A DNA stretch of 64,000 nt. It comes from Klebsiella terrigena (GTDB taxonomy: Bacteria > Pseudomonadota > Gammaproteobacteria > Enterobacterales > Enterobacteriaceae). Positions 27,497 through 35,897 of the stretch are shown here, piece by piece (positions within the stretch are counted from its first letter, which is position 1; each line of letters opens with the position of its first letter). A program made the translations under genes and the position numbers. The stretch covers positions 1 through 64,000 of the forward strand of contig NZ_BJNO01000016.1 in the NCBI RefSeq assembly GCF_006539725.1, written 5' to 3'. The notes beneath the pieces are model-generated. The model was given only the letters and a program-made list of their open reading frames with translations. It was not told the origin of the DNA and searched no databases.

Positions 27497-27959
27497 TTTT
27501 ATTCCTCACATTATTTCTTTAGATAATTTCTGCGCTGCGCGCGTACTGCTAAAAGCGTTAGCGCGCCATCAGGTAGTCCATTCAAATAACCATGGGATTT
27601 ATACATTAATTATTGCCGCGCGATACTTACCAGGCGTAATAGATTGAATTATGAATCGTGCATCTTATTTATTTCCAATGACCTTGCGCGCCGCGGGCTG
27701 AAAATTAACTCTTGCATTATTATTTTTTTTCACTTTTCAAGCTATCGCGATCACACTTTTGCAAATAGCCCATAAGCCAACCACGCAGAGATAAAAAGGT
27801 TATTAATATCATTAAATTACATAAAACACGTTTCGTGTCCTTTAGCCTCATGATTGTACTTCATGCTTTTACTTAAGCTTTTTCTCTGCGGTTGCTAATA
27901 TTCTTCTGACGTGAGCAACGCCTTTTATTATTGCTGTATATAAGCAAGGTAATCCAACC
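27497..27959. other. 463-bp divergent intergenic region, AT-rich
   Basis: It lies between the MFS gene (-) and the LeuC-like operon (+) and is markedly more AT-rich than its neighbours. Both promoters must be here. I could not settle on a single operator; several T-N11-A type sites can be drawn and none is a perfect dyad. Confidence 0.4.
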
Positions 27960-29381
27960 ATGAAACCTAAAACGCTGTACGATAAAATAATCGACGCACA
28001 TATTATTCGACAATTAGACCAACAGGGTAATGTGCTGCTTTATATCGATCGCTCTATTTTGAACGAATATACCAGCCCGCAGGCGTTCAGCGGGTTACGC
28101 GAAGCGAAGCGCCAGGTCTGGCAGCCCAAAAGTATTTTACTTAACGTCGATCATGTTAACCCGACGCGCCCCGAACGCACCACCGAGATGACCGATCCGG
28201 GCGGTGAGCTCCAGGTTCGCTATTTTGAATCGAACAGCCGGGATTTTGGCCTCGAGCTTTTTGGCGTGATGGATGAGCGCCAGGGTATCGAACACGTTGT
28301 CGCCCACGAACAGGGAATGGTGCTGCCGGGCATGGTGATTGCCGCCGGTGACAGCCACACCACGACCTATGGCGCTTTTGGCGCATTCGGCTTCGGCATT
28401 GGCACCTCTGAAATTGAGCATATGCTGGCGACGCAGACGCTGGCCTATAAAAAGCTGAAAACGCTGCGCGTCCGAGTAGACGGCGAGCTGCCGTTTGCCG
28501 CGACGGCAAAAGATATCGTCATGCTGCTTATCGCCCAAATCGGCGCCGATGGCGCGACGGGCTACGCAATCGAGTTTTGCGGCGAAGCGATTGATGCGCT
28601 GAGCGTCGAAGGGCGCATGACCGTCTGCAATATGGCGGTTGAAGCGGGGGCGCGCGGCGCGTTTATGGCGCCGGACGAGAAGGTATTTGCTTACATCAGG
28701 CCCGCGCCGCGCGTGCCGCAGGGCGAAATGTGGCAGCAGGCGCTGGCCCACTGGCGCACGCTGCACAGCGACGAAGGCGCGGTCTTTGATAAAGAAGTGG
28801 CGCTTGATTGCGCAAATCTGACGCCGCGCGTCACCTGGGGGACCAGCCCCGACCAGGGCGGCTGCATTACCGATCGCGTTCCCAATCCTGCCGATGAGCA
28901 GGATCCATCCAGGCGGCGTGACATGCAACAGGCGCTGGCCTACATGGGTCTTGAGCCCGGCATGCCGATAAGCGGAATTCCTATCTCCCACGCCTTTATC
29001 GGCTCCTGCACCAACGGGCGTATAGAAGATTTACGCGCCGTCGCGCAGGTGCTGCGCGATAGAAAAATCGCACCGGGAGTCAGAGGGATCATCGTTCCGG
29101 GCTCAACCCAGGTACGCGCCCGCGCCGAGCGTGAAGGGCTGGCAAAAATCTTTATTGCCGCCGGCTTTGAGTGGCGCCAGTCCGGATGCTCAATGTGCCT
29201 TGCGATGAACGAGGACGTGCTGATGCCGGGCGATCGCTGCGCGTCGAGCACCAACCGCAACTTTGCCGGTCGCCAGGGCGCGGGGGCAAGAACCCATCTG
29301 ATGAGTCCGGCAATGGTGGCCGCCGCCGCGGTAGCCGGTCACCTGGTCGACGTGCGCCAGTTTTTGCAGCAGGAACAATAG
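27960..29381 (+). CDS. LeuC-like hydro-lyase large subunit (aconitase family; possible maleate hydratase)
   Basis: A 473-residue aconitase-superfamily protein. Fe-S cluster cysteines are visible: IGSCTNGR (about residue 350) and QSGCSMCLAMN (about 405-420). Substrate-site marks are AAGDSHTTTYGAFGAFGFG and STNRNFAGRQG. The family covers isopropylmalate isomerase, citraconate/dimethylmaleate hydratase and maleate hydratase. It is not with leuA/leuB; instead it is followed by the small subunit, a FAH enzyme and an alpha/beta hydrolase, so leucine synthesis is unlikely. Maleate or citraconate hydration fits the neighbours best, by inference. Confidence 0.75.
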   Translation: MKPKTLYDKIIDAHIIRQLDQQGNVLLYIDRSILNEYTSPQAFSGLREAKRQVWQPKSILLNVDHVNPTRPERTTEMTDPGGELQVRYFESNSRDFGLELFGVMDERQGIEHVVAHEQGMVLPGMVIAAGDSHTTTYGAFGAFGFGIGTSEIEHMLATQTLAYKKLKTLRVRVDGELPFAATAKDIVMLLIAQIGADGATGYAIEFCGEAIDALSVEGRMTVCNMAVEAGARGAFMAPDEKVFAYIRPAPRVPQGEMWQQALAHWRTLHSDEGAVFDKEVALDCANLTPRVTWGTSPDQGGCITDRVPNPADEQDPSRRRDMQQALAYMGLEPGMPISGIPISHAFIGSCTNGRIEDLRAVAQVLRDRKIAPGVRGIIVPGSTQVRARAEREGLAKIFIAAGFEWRQSGCSMCLAMNEDVLMPGDRCASSTNRNFAGRQGAGARTHLMSPAMVAAAAVAGHLVDVRQFLQQEQ

Positions 29382-29384
29382 ACA

Positions 29385-29993
29385 ATGGAACCTTTCAACA
29401 GCGTTACCGGCATTGCCGCACCGATGATGGCGGCCAACATTGATACCGACGTCATCATGCCCAAGCAGTTCCTTAAGGGCATCGATCGCAGCGGGCTGGA
29501 TAAGGGCGCCTTTTACGACCAGCGATGGTTAGCCAGCGGCGAGCCCAATCCCGATTTTATTCTCAACCGCCCCGAGTGGCGCGGCGCGACGTTTCTGATC
29601 GTTGGCCCCAACTTTGGCTGCGGCTCCAGCCGCGAACACGCGGTTTGGGGACTACGCCAGCTCGGTATTCGGGCGCTTATCGGCACCAGCTTCGCCGGTA
29701 TTTTTAACGACAACTGCCAGCGCAACGGCGTGCTGACCCTGACGCTTTCAGCAGCGGATATCGACCTGCTGGCCCAGGCGGCAGGCGATCCGGCAGGTAA
29801 TCACATCACCGTTGATTTGCAGCAGCAGCGCATTCAGGCCGGGGAAACGGGCTTCTCCTTTGCCGTGGATGAACTGAAAAAACAGATGCTGCTGCAAGGC
29901 CACGATGCGATTAGCTACACGTTGCAGTATCAGCAGGAGATACGTGATTTTGAGGAGCGCTACTTCACCACCCACCCGTGGCTTGTGGCGTAG
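29385..29993 (+). CDS. LeuD-like hydro-lyase small subunit
   Basis: 202 residues, the swivelling domain partner of the preceding gene. Marks are NIDTDVIMPKQFLKGIDRSG near residue 18, GPNFGCGSSREHAVWGLRQLG (about 70-90), and IFNDNCQRNGVLTL. It starts 3 bp after the large-subunit stop, so the two are co-translated and should form a heterodimer. The substrate follows that of the large subunit. Confidence 0.78.
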   Translation: MEPFNSVTGIAAPMMAANIDTDVIMPKQFLKGIDRSGLDKGAFYDQRWLASGEPNPDFILNRPEWRGATFLIVGPNFGCGSSREHAVWGLRQLGIRALIGTSFAGIFNDNCQRNGVLTLTLSAADIDLLAQAAGDPAGNHITVDLQQQRIQAGETGFSFAVDELKKQMLLQGHDAISYTLQYQQEIRDFEERYFTTHPWLVA

Positions 29994-30029
29994 AACGAAA
30001 GAACGACTCTGAGGAGTGAGCAGAACATT

Positions 30030-30905
30030 ATGAAACTGGTCAGTTTTATGCATCAGGGCGGCAAGAATGGCCGCGATAAAAGCTACGGTATCTGGACTGA
30101 AAACGGCGTTATCGATCTGGGGAAACGGATAGGCGCGCGCTACCCGACCATCAAATCCCTGCTGGCCGGCGAAGCTCTGGCCGAGGCCGCCGCCTACGGG
30201 CTGCAGCAGCCGGACTACGCGCTGGAGGAGATTAGCTACCTTCCGGTTATCGAAGATCCGAACAAAATCATCTGCGTGGGCATGAACTACGCCGACAAGC
30301 GCCTTGAGTTTGACGAAAAGAACAACGAACCCACGCTGTTTATTCGCTTTGCCGATTCGCAGACCGGGCACAACGGCACGCTGCTCAAACCGGGGGCCAG
30401 CGCCGAGTTTGACTATGAGGGCGAGCTTGCGGTAATTATCGGTAAAAGCTGCTTTCAGGCGAGCGCCGAGCGGGCGCTGGAGTACGTGGGAGGCTACAGC
30501 TGCTACATGGATGGCTCCGTGCGCGACTGGCAGCATACCTGGTATACCGCCGGTAAAAACTGGCCGCAGACCGGCTCTTTTGGCCCCTACTTAACCACCG
30601 AGGATGAAATTGTCGATCCGCAGGCGCTGGCCATCCACACCTGGCTGAACGGGCAGATGGTGCAGAACGATAACACCCGCAATATGGTACATAAGATCGC
30701 CCAACTTATTTGCTACATCAGCGCTTTTACGCGCCTGATGCCCGGAGATGTGATCATTACCGGATCGCCTGGCGGCGTGGGTAAAAAGCGCGTTCCCCCG
30801 CTATTCTTACGCCAGGGGGACCGCATTGAGGTGGAGATTGAGGGGCTTGGCCGTCTGAGCAATACGGTAAGCGAGGCGCGTCAGGCGGTTGAGAGACCGG
30901 CATGA
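30030..30905 (+). CDS. Fumarylacetoacetate-hydrolase-family enzyme (possible maleylpyruvate hydrolase)
   Basis: A 291-residue protein with a C-terminal FAH fold. The metal site is visible: FDYEGELAVIIGK (two Glu) and an Asp in YMDGSVRDWQ; IICVGMNYADK precedes it, and DVIITGSPGGVGKKRVPP follows. Members cleave acylpyruvates or decarboxylate oxaloacetate. HbzF of Pseudomonas alcaligenes, a maleylpyruvate hydrolase, is encoded with a LeuCD-like maleate hydratase (HbzIJ), the same combination as here. The start has a distant GAGGAG; the stop overlaps the next open frame. Confidence 0.75.
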   Translation: MKLVSFMHQGGKNGRDKSYGIWTENGVIDLGKRIGARYPTIKSLLAGEALAEAAAYGLQQPDYALEEISYLPVIEDPNKIICVGMNYADKRLEFDEKNNEPTLFIRFADSQTGHNGTLLKPGASAEFDYEGELAVIIGKSCFQASAERALEYVGGYSCYMDGSVRDWQHTWYTAGKNWPQTGSFGPYLTTEDEIVDPQALAIHTWLNGQMVQNDNTRNMVHKIAQLICYISAFTRLMPGDVIITGSPGGVGKKRVPPLFLRQGDRIEVEIEGLGRLSNTVSEARQAVERPA

Positions 30906-30928
30906 GCGGAGAAAACATAAGGAGCTTG

Positions 30929-31852
30929 ATGATGATAGATACCGCTGAAGGCATTAAGGATAAAGGCGAGTCCGCCTTTATCCCCGGCTTTCGCCTGCTG
31001 GACGTTGAGCTGGGCAACGGCATCCGCCTGCGCGCCGCGGTTGGCGGCCAGGGCGAGCCGCTGCTGATGCTGCACGGCCACCCGCAAAACCACGTCACCT
31101 GGCGCAAGATTGCCCCCACGCTTGCCCGGCACTTTACCGTCATCATGCCCGATATTCGGGGATACGGTGACAGCAGCAAGCCGCCGAGCGACCCCGAGCA
31201 CCGCGCCTACTCCAAGCGCGAGATGGCAAAGGACATCGTTTTGCTGATGGCGCGGCTGGGCTTTAACGACGGATTCGCCTTCGTTGGCCACGATCGCGGC
31301 GCTCGCGTCGGGCATCGCCTGGCGCTGGACTATCCACAGCAGGTTAAGCGCAGCGTCTTTATTGATATTGCGCCAACGGCCACCATGTATGAGCGTACGG
31401 ATAAGGCGTTTGCCACGCGCTATTTCTGGTGGTTCTTCCTGATCCAGCCCGCGCCGCTGCCGGAGAAGCTGGTGGCCTCCGATCCGGCCTTCTTCCTGCA
31501 AAAGCACATCAACGGCCAGTTGAAAACGCCAGGCGCCACGGAGCCAGAGGTGTTTGCCGAGTATCTGCGCTGCTATCAGAACCCGGAAACGCTGCGCGCG
31601 GTTTGCGAAGATTACCGGGCGGCGGCCACGATAGACCTGGCGGACGATGAGGCCGATAAGCATCTGCGCATCGGCAGCCCGCTTTTGGCCTTGTGGGGCG
31701 CAAAAGGCACCGTAGGCCAGCTTTATGATGTAACATCAACGTGGCAGGAAAAGGCGTTGAACGTGAGCGGCGTGCCGATGCCTTGCGGACACAGCCCTCA
31801 GGAAGAGTGCCCGGAAGAGATGCTCAGGGTCATCATGCCCTTCCTTTCCTGA
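30929..31852 (+). CDS. Alpha/beta hydrolase, haloacetate dehalogenase/epoxide hydrolase-like
   Basis: A 307-residue alpha/beta hydrolase. The oxyanion HGHPQNHVTW and the nucleophile elbow GHDRGARVGHR (Asp about 122, Arg 123 and 126) match haloacetate dehalogenases. The catalytic His lies in PCGHSPQEECPEE, and CEDYRA carries the halide-site Tyr. The cap stretch YFWWFFLIQPAPLPE aligns with fluoroacetate dehalogenase, which has His-Trp at the place of Trp-Trp here. GGAG lies 4-7 nt before the ATG pair at 30929/30932; an upstream ATG at 30902 overlaps the FAH stop but has no such box. Confidence 0.75.
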   Translation: MMIDTAEGIKDKGESAFIPGFRLLDVELGNGIRLRAAVGGQGEPLLMLHGHPQNHVTWRKIAPTLARHFTVIMPDIRGYGDSSKPPSDPEHRAYSKREMAKDIVLLMARLGFNDGFAFVGHDRGARVGHRLALDYPQQVKRSVFIDIAPTATMYERTDKAFATRYFWWFFLIQPAPLPEKLVASDPAFFLQKHINGQLKTPGATEPEVFAEYLRCYQNPETLRAVCEDYRAAATIDLADDEADKHLRIGSPLLALWGAKGTVGQLYDVTSTWQEKALNVSGVPMPCGHSPQEECPEEMLRVIMPFLS

Positions 31853-31870
31853 AGGCTCCGCGCCACCCAC

Positions 31871-31898
31871 GAGGCTCGATAGCGGGCCTCCTTTTTTA
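31871..31898 (+). terminator. Terminator at the end of the LeuCD-FAH-hydrolase operon
   Basis: GAGGCT and GGCCTC (5 pairs plus a G-U) with an 8-nt loop, followed by CTTTTTTATT, between the hydrolase stop and the LysR start. Confidence 0.6.
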
Positions 31899-31917
31899 TT
31901 CTCCGGATGGCACGCAC

Positions 31918-32898
31918 ATGAGCACTCATGACAAGCAGCGGGCGCAGTGGCCGCTTATCGAAGATCTGAATGTTTTTCTGACCGTGGTGCGCAAGGAGAG
32001 CTTTGCCAACGCGGCGGCCGAGCTTGGGCTATCGCCCTCCTACGTTAGCAAGCGTATCGGCCTGCTTGAAAAAAGCCTCGGCATGCGCCTGTTCCATCGC
32101 AGCGCCCGCGCTATCCGGCTTACCGCCGACGGGCATAAGGCGCTGAGCGGCGCGATCTCCGTCCTGGACAGCATGGGCGAGTTCGTTGCGGGGCTTGCCG
32201 CCTGGCGCGACGCCATCGAGGGAAATATCCACATTAGCTGCTCTTTTGGGTTCGGTTCAACGTACATGGCAGAAGCGCTCTCCGCGCTGGCGGAGCGCTA
32301 CCCGGCGCTCAACGTTAAGCTCACGCTGACCGACCGGGTGGTTGACCTGATTGAAGAGGGAGTGGATCTCGAGATCCACGTCGGCGACGATATTAAAGAT
32401 CTCTACATTACCCGCAGGCTCTCGCTCAATCGACGGGTGCTGTGCGCCGCGCCGCAGTATCTTGCCGGGCACGGCACGCCGGCTCAGATAAGCGATCTCA
32501 AGCAGCACAAGTGTCTGGTTATCCAGGAGCGTAGCGCGCAGTTCGGCGTCTGGCCGCTCACCAACGGACGCGACAGCACGCAGCTGCATATCGGCAGCCA
32601 GCTCTCCTCCAACAGCGGCAGCGTGGTGCTAAGCTGGGCGCTTAACGGCCACGGAATTATTCTTCGCTCCCTGTGGGAGGTTCAGCGCTATCTGGCGAGC
32701 GGCGAGCTGGTGCAAATCCTCCCGCCGTGGCATCAGAGCGCCGACATCTGGGCGGTTTACTCCAACCGCACTTCGGGTTCGGCAAAGCTGAAGGTATGCA
32801 TCGATTTCCTGATGGACTATTTTCAGCAAAATCCTCCCGTTAGCGACGCGCTGTGGGGAAAAATAACCTCTGAGGATGGGGAGAGCCGGCTTGTTTAA
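31918..32898 (+). CDS. LysR-family regulator of the LeuCD-FAH-hydrolase operon
   Basis: About 326 residues. HTH: LNVFLTVVRKESFANAAAELGLSPSYVSKRIGLLEKSLGMRLF, typical of the TtdR/DmlR branch that controls hydroxy-acid use (D-malate, L-tartrate). The effector domain runs from NIHISCSFGFGSTYM to the end. DmlR regulates D-malate dehydrogenase, and D-malate is the product of maleate hydratase, which agrees with the proposed pathway. The frame is open further upstream, but the ATG at 31918 gives the normal N-terminus. A terminator lies between it and the operon, so it probably has its own promoter. Confidence 0.85.
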   Translation: MSTHDKQRAQWPLIEDLNVFLTVVRKESFANAAAELGLSPSYVSKRIGLLEKSLGMRLFHRSARAIRLTADGHKALSGAISVLDSMGEFVAGLAAWRDAIEGNIHISCSFGFGSTYMAEALSALAERYPALNVKLTLTDRVVDLIEEGVDLEIHVGDDIKDLYITRRLSLNRRVLCAAPQYLAGHGTPAQISDLKQHKCLVIQERSAQFGVWPLTNGRDSTQLHIGSQLSSNSGSVVLSWALNGHGIILRSLWEVQRYLASGELVQILPPWHQSADIWAVYSNRTSGSAKLKVCIDFLMDYFQQNPPVSDALWGKITSEDGESRLV

Positions 32899-32924
32899 CG
32901 AAGGGCCGGCAGGGACGCGATAAG

Positions 32925-33722
32925 CTATTTACGGTTTATTATTTCCGCCGGGATAGCTTCACCGTGATATTTTTCGTAAATGGCATTCAGTTTCCCATTT
33001 TTAAGATTGGTGACAATCCATTCATTTAATTTTTCTTTCAACTCGGGCTCACCTTTTTTAACTCCGATAGCTAAATCAAATACCGTTAGAGTCAATTTGG
33101 GTTCAAAGCTTAATTTAGGATTCTGTTTTTTAATCTGATTAACCAGCGTGGCGGAAGTGGCGACCGCATATGCCTGGCCGCTAACGGCAGCGGTGACTAA
33201 GGTTGCATCATCATCATAGCGTTGGATGCTATAGCCCTTTTTCATCGCATCCTGACTCAGCATTGAGTCCTGAGTGGTGCCGCGCGTAACGGTAATCGCA
33301 TGCCCCTTTAAATCGGCCCAGTCGCTGACTTTGGTGGCGGCAGGCGCGGCAATAACGGAGCGCAGCCCGGCATAGGCGCGGGTAAAATCAATCACCTGTG
33401 CACGCTGTGGCGTGACGGATAGGGTTGAAATGACGATATCTGCCTTACCGGTTTGCAGGTTCGGAATACGCGTCGGTCCGGTCGTTTCAATAAACTTCAG
33501 CTTTAAGCCCCAATCCTTCGCCAGCAGTTCAGCGGTTTCGACATCGGAGCCGACCGGCTTCATCGAGGCGTCCAGCATGCCTGAAGGCGGCAGTGACATA
33601 TCGGTGGCAACACGCAGCTCGCCGCGCTGTTGGATATCCTGCAGCGCATTTGCGGAGGCCGGCTGGGCGATGAGCGCGGTTACCACGCCGGCGAGTAGAG
33701 CAATCGATTTTGCGTATTTCAT
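32925..33722 (-). CDS. ABC transporter substrate-binding protein, polar amino-acid type
   Basis: 265 residues: a signal peptide (MKYAKSIALLAGVVTALIAQ, cleaved near ASA at about residue 24), then an SBP_bac_3 domain beginning GELRVATDMSLPPSGMLD with DVETAELLAKDWGLKLKF and ADIVISTLSVTPQRAQVIDFTRAYA. It binds a small polar ligand in the periplasm. It is the last gene of the GntR-led operon and lies 42 bp from the ATPase gene. The ligand may be a sugar acid or amino-acid derivative, given the enzymes upstream. Confidence 0.85.
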   Translation of the reverse strand: MKYAKSIALLAGVVTALIAQPASANALQDIQQRGELRVATDMSLPPSGMLDASMKPVGSDVETAELLAKDWGLKLKFIETTGPTRIPNLQTGKADIVISTLSVTPQRAQVIDFTRAYAGLRSVIAAPAATKVSDWADLKGHAITVTRGTTQDSMLSQDAMKKGYSIQRYDDDATLVTAAVSGQAYAVATSATLVNQIKKQNPKLSFEPKLTLTVFDLAIGVKKGEPELKEKLNEWIVTNLKNGKLNAIYEKYHGEAIPAEIINRK

Positions 33723-33764
33723 TATTATTCTCCTGATGAGGATGGGTACAGGGTATCGGGTGAA

Positions 33765-34490
33765 TTACAGATCGTTGGCAATAAACTCCTTTAAGGCCTC
33801 GGTTTCCGGCGCTTTCAAAATGGCGGCACTCCCGCTTTCATGCACTTTTCCCTGATGCATAAAGATCACCTTATCGGCGACTTTGCGTGCGAAATTCATC
33901 TCATGCGTCACCATGATCATCGTCATGCCGCTGCCCGCCAGCCGCTCAATCACGCGCAGCACTTCGCCGGTTAATTTAGGATCCAGCGCCGACGTGACTT
34001 CATCAAAAAGCATCACTTTTGGTTTCATCGCCAGAGAGCGGGCGATAGCGGCACGCTGCTGCTGCCCGCCGGAGAGCTGCTCAGGATAGCTGTCCACTTT
34101 ATCCGCAAGCCCGACCTGCTCCAGAACGGAGAGCGCCAGCCTTCTGGCTTCCGCCTTCGGCATTTTTTTCACCGCGACCGGACCAAGCGTAATGTTCTGC
34201 TCAATGGTGAGATGGGGAAACAGGTTGTAGCTCTGAAAGACAATGCCAACGTCCTGACGTAGCTTACGCAGGTCGACTTTGGGATCCTCCACTTTATAGC
34301 CGCACACTTCGATGCTGCCGCCGTTGATGGTTTCTAACCGATCGATACAGCGGAGCGCCGTGCTTTTGCCCGAGCCGCTGGCGCCAATCAGCGCCACGAC
34401 CTGGCCCTGATTCACGGAAAACGAGACGTCTTTCAGCACTGAATTTTGACCAAAACTCTTCTGTACGTTGCTTAAGGTAATGATTGACAT
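33765..34490 (-). CDS. ABC transporter ATPase, polar amino-acid type
   Basis: A 241-residue ATP-binding subunit. Walker A GASGSGKST (about 36-44), Q-loop in GIVFQSYNLFPH, signature LSGGQQQR, Walker B VMLFDEVTSALDP and the H-loop in VTHEMNFARKVAD are all present. It closely resembles GlnQ/HisP-type subunits. It energises the two following permeases. Confidence 0.9.
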   Translation of the reverse strand: MSIITLSNVQKSFGQNSVLKDVSFSVNQGQVVALIGASGSGKSTALRCIDRLETINGGSIEVCGYKVEDPKVDLRKLRQDVGIVFQSYNLFPHLTIEQNITLGPVAVKKMPKAEARRLALSVLEQVGLADKVDSYPEQLSGGQQQRAAIARSLAMKPKVMLFDEVTSALDPKLTGEVLRVIERLAGSGMTMIMVTHEMNFARKVADKVIFMHQGKVHESGSAAILKAPETEALKEFIANDL

Positions 34491-34500
34491 AACTTTATCC

Positions 34501-35196
34501 TTATCCTCGGTTAACGCGTGCCGCCATGGACTGCAGGCGCTTTGCCTGCTTCTGCGGTGCTCCGCGTTCCAGCCGGCGGCTTAGCGCTGAAACCGGAAAA
34601 CACAGGCAGAAGTAAATGCCGGCAACGATCAGATAGATAACGAAGGGCTGGAAAATCGAGTTGTTGATGAGCTGGCCAGCGCGCGCCAGCTCGACAAAAC
34701 CCACCACCGACGCCAGCGAGGTGTTTTTGATTATCTGCACCGAGAATCCCACGGTAGGCGGCGTTGCCAGCTTGATTGCCTGCGGCATGATCACTTTGAA
34801 CATGCGCTGAGTGCGCGACAGCGCCAGGCATTCGGCCGCCTCCCACTGCGCGCGCGGAACCGCTTGTATGCAGCCGCGCCAGATCTCACCGAGATAGGCG
34901 CTGGCATAAACGGTGAGAGAGATGCCCGCTGCCGGCAGAGGCGCAATCGAATAGCCGAGTTGCGGCAGGCCGAAGTAGACCATAAACATGATGATCAGCA
35001 GCGGCGTGCCCTGAATCAGCTGCACCCATGCGCTGACCAGAAGCCGCAGCGGCTTCACTGGCGCAATACGTCCCAGCGCAATGAGGAACCCCACCAGACC
35101 GCCGCCGCCGAAGGCCATGAGCGACAAAATCACTGTCCACAGCGCACCATCAAGCAGAAACTGCAGATGAGCAAAGTTAAGCGAAATATTCATCAA
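34501..35196 (-). CDS. ABC transporter permease (HisMQ type)
   Basis: 231 residues with about five helices. The N-terminal helix GALWTVILSLMAFGGGGLVGFLIALGR and the EAA loop EAAECLALSRTQRMFKVIMPQAI are typical of polar amino-acid permeases. It pairs with the second permease 9 bp away. Start at 35196 or the adjacent ATG 3 nt later. Confidence 0.88.
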   Translation of the reverse strand: MMNISLNFAHLQFLLDGALWTVILSLMAFGGGGLVGFLIALGRIAPVKPLRLLVSAWVQLIQGTPLLIIMFMVYFGLPQLGYSIAPLPAAGISLTVYASAYLGEIWRGCIQAVPRAQWEAAECLALSRTQRMFKVIMPQAIKLATPPTVGFSVQIIKNTSLASVVGFVELARAGQLINNSIFQPFVIYLIVAGIYFCLCFPVSALSRRLERGAPQKQAKRLQSMAARVNRG

Positions 35197-35205
35197 CGGC
35201 TCTCC

Positions 35206-35883
35206 TTAAATCGACGTGCCAAGACGGCGGCGGCGCGGGAAAATTACCTGACCAAATAGCCAGAATATCACCCGCATCAGCAGCGACAGCGCGATGTAAA
35301 TACAGGCCACGATGAAGAACGTTTCAAAGGGGCGATAGGTTTCTGACTGGATAAAATTGGCCGTTGCCGTGAGCTCTTCCGTGGAAATTTGCGATGTCAC
35401 CGACGATGCCAGCATCAGCAAAATAAACTGGCTGGTGAGCGAGGGGTAAACGCGCTCAATCGCCGGGCGCAGCGCCACGTGCCAGTATTGCTGCCAGCGG
35501 TTCAGCCCCAGCGTTTCGGCGGCTTCCCACTGGCCTTTGTGAATCGACTCGAAGCCGGCGCGCATAATCTCCGCCGTATACGCCCCGACGTTGATGGTGA
35601 GCGCAATGACTGAAACCGTGAAAGCGCTGAATGAGAAGCCCAGACTGGAGAGACCAAAATAGACCAGGAAGATCTGCACCAGAAAAGGCGTATTGCGAAT
35701 CGACTCGACATAAACGCCCGTCAGGCGCGCCAACCAAACCGACTCCGAACGACGCGCCGCTGCGCACAGCGTACCTATCAGAAAACCGGTTAACGTCGTC
35801 ACCAAAGCCAGTTTGGCGGTGAGTAACGCGCCGCTCCACAGAAGCTGCCACTGCGCGAGAATTGCTGTGAAATCGAGCATCAT
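35206..35883 (-). CDS. ABC transporter permease (HisMQ type)
   Basis: 225 residues with five helices: GALLTAKLALVTTLTGFLIGTL, the FSAFTVSVIALTINVGAYTAEI block and the EAA loop EAAETLGLNRWQQYWHVALRP. It forms the heterodimeric channel with the previous gene product. The gene lies 14 bp after the dehydrogenase gene, so the operon is tightly packed. Confidence 0.88.
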   Translation of the reverse strand: MMLDFTAILAQWQLLWSGALLTAKLALVTTLTGFLIGTLCAAARRSESVWLARLTGVYVESIRNTPFLVQIFLVYFGLSSLGFSFSAFTVSVIALTINVGAYTAEIMRAGFESIHKGQWEAAETLGLNRWQQYWHVALRPAIERVYPSLTSQFILLMLASSVTSQISTEELTATANFIQSETYRPFETFFIVACIYIALSLLMRVIFWLFGQVIFPRRRRLGTSI

Positions 35884-35897
35884 AAGGTCAACCCCGG

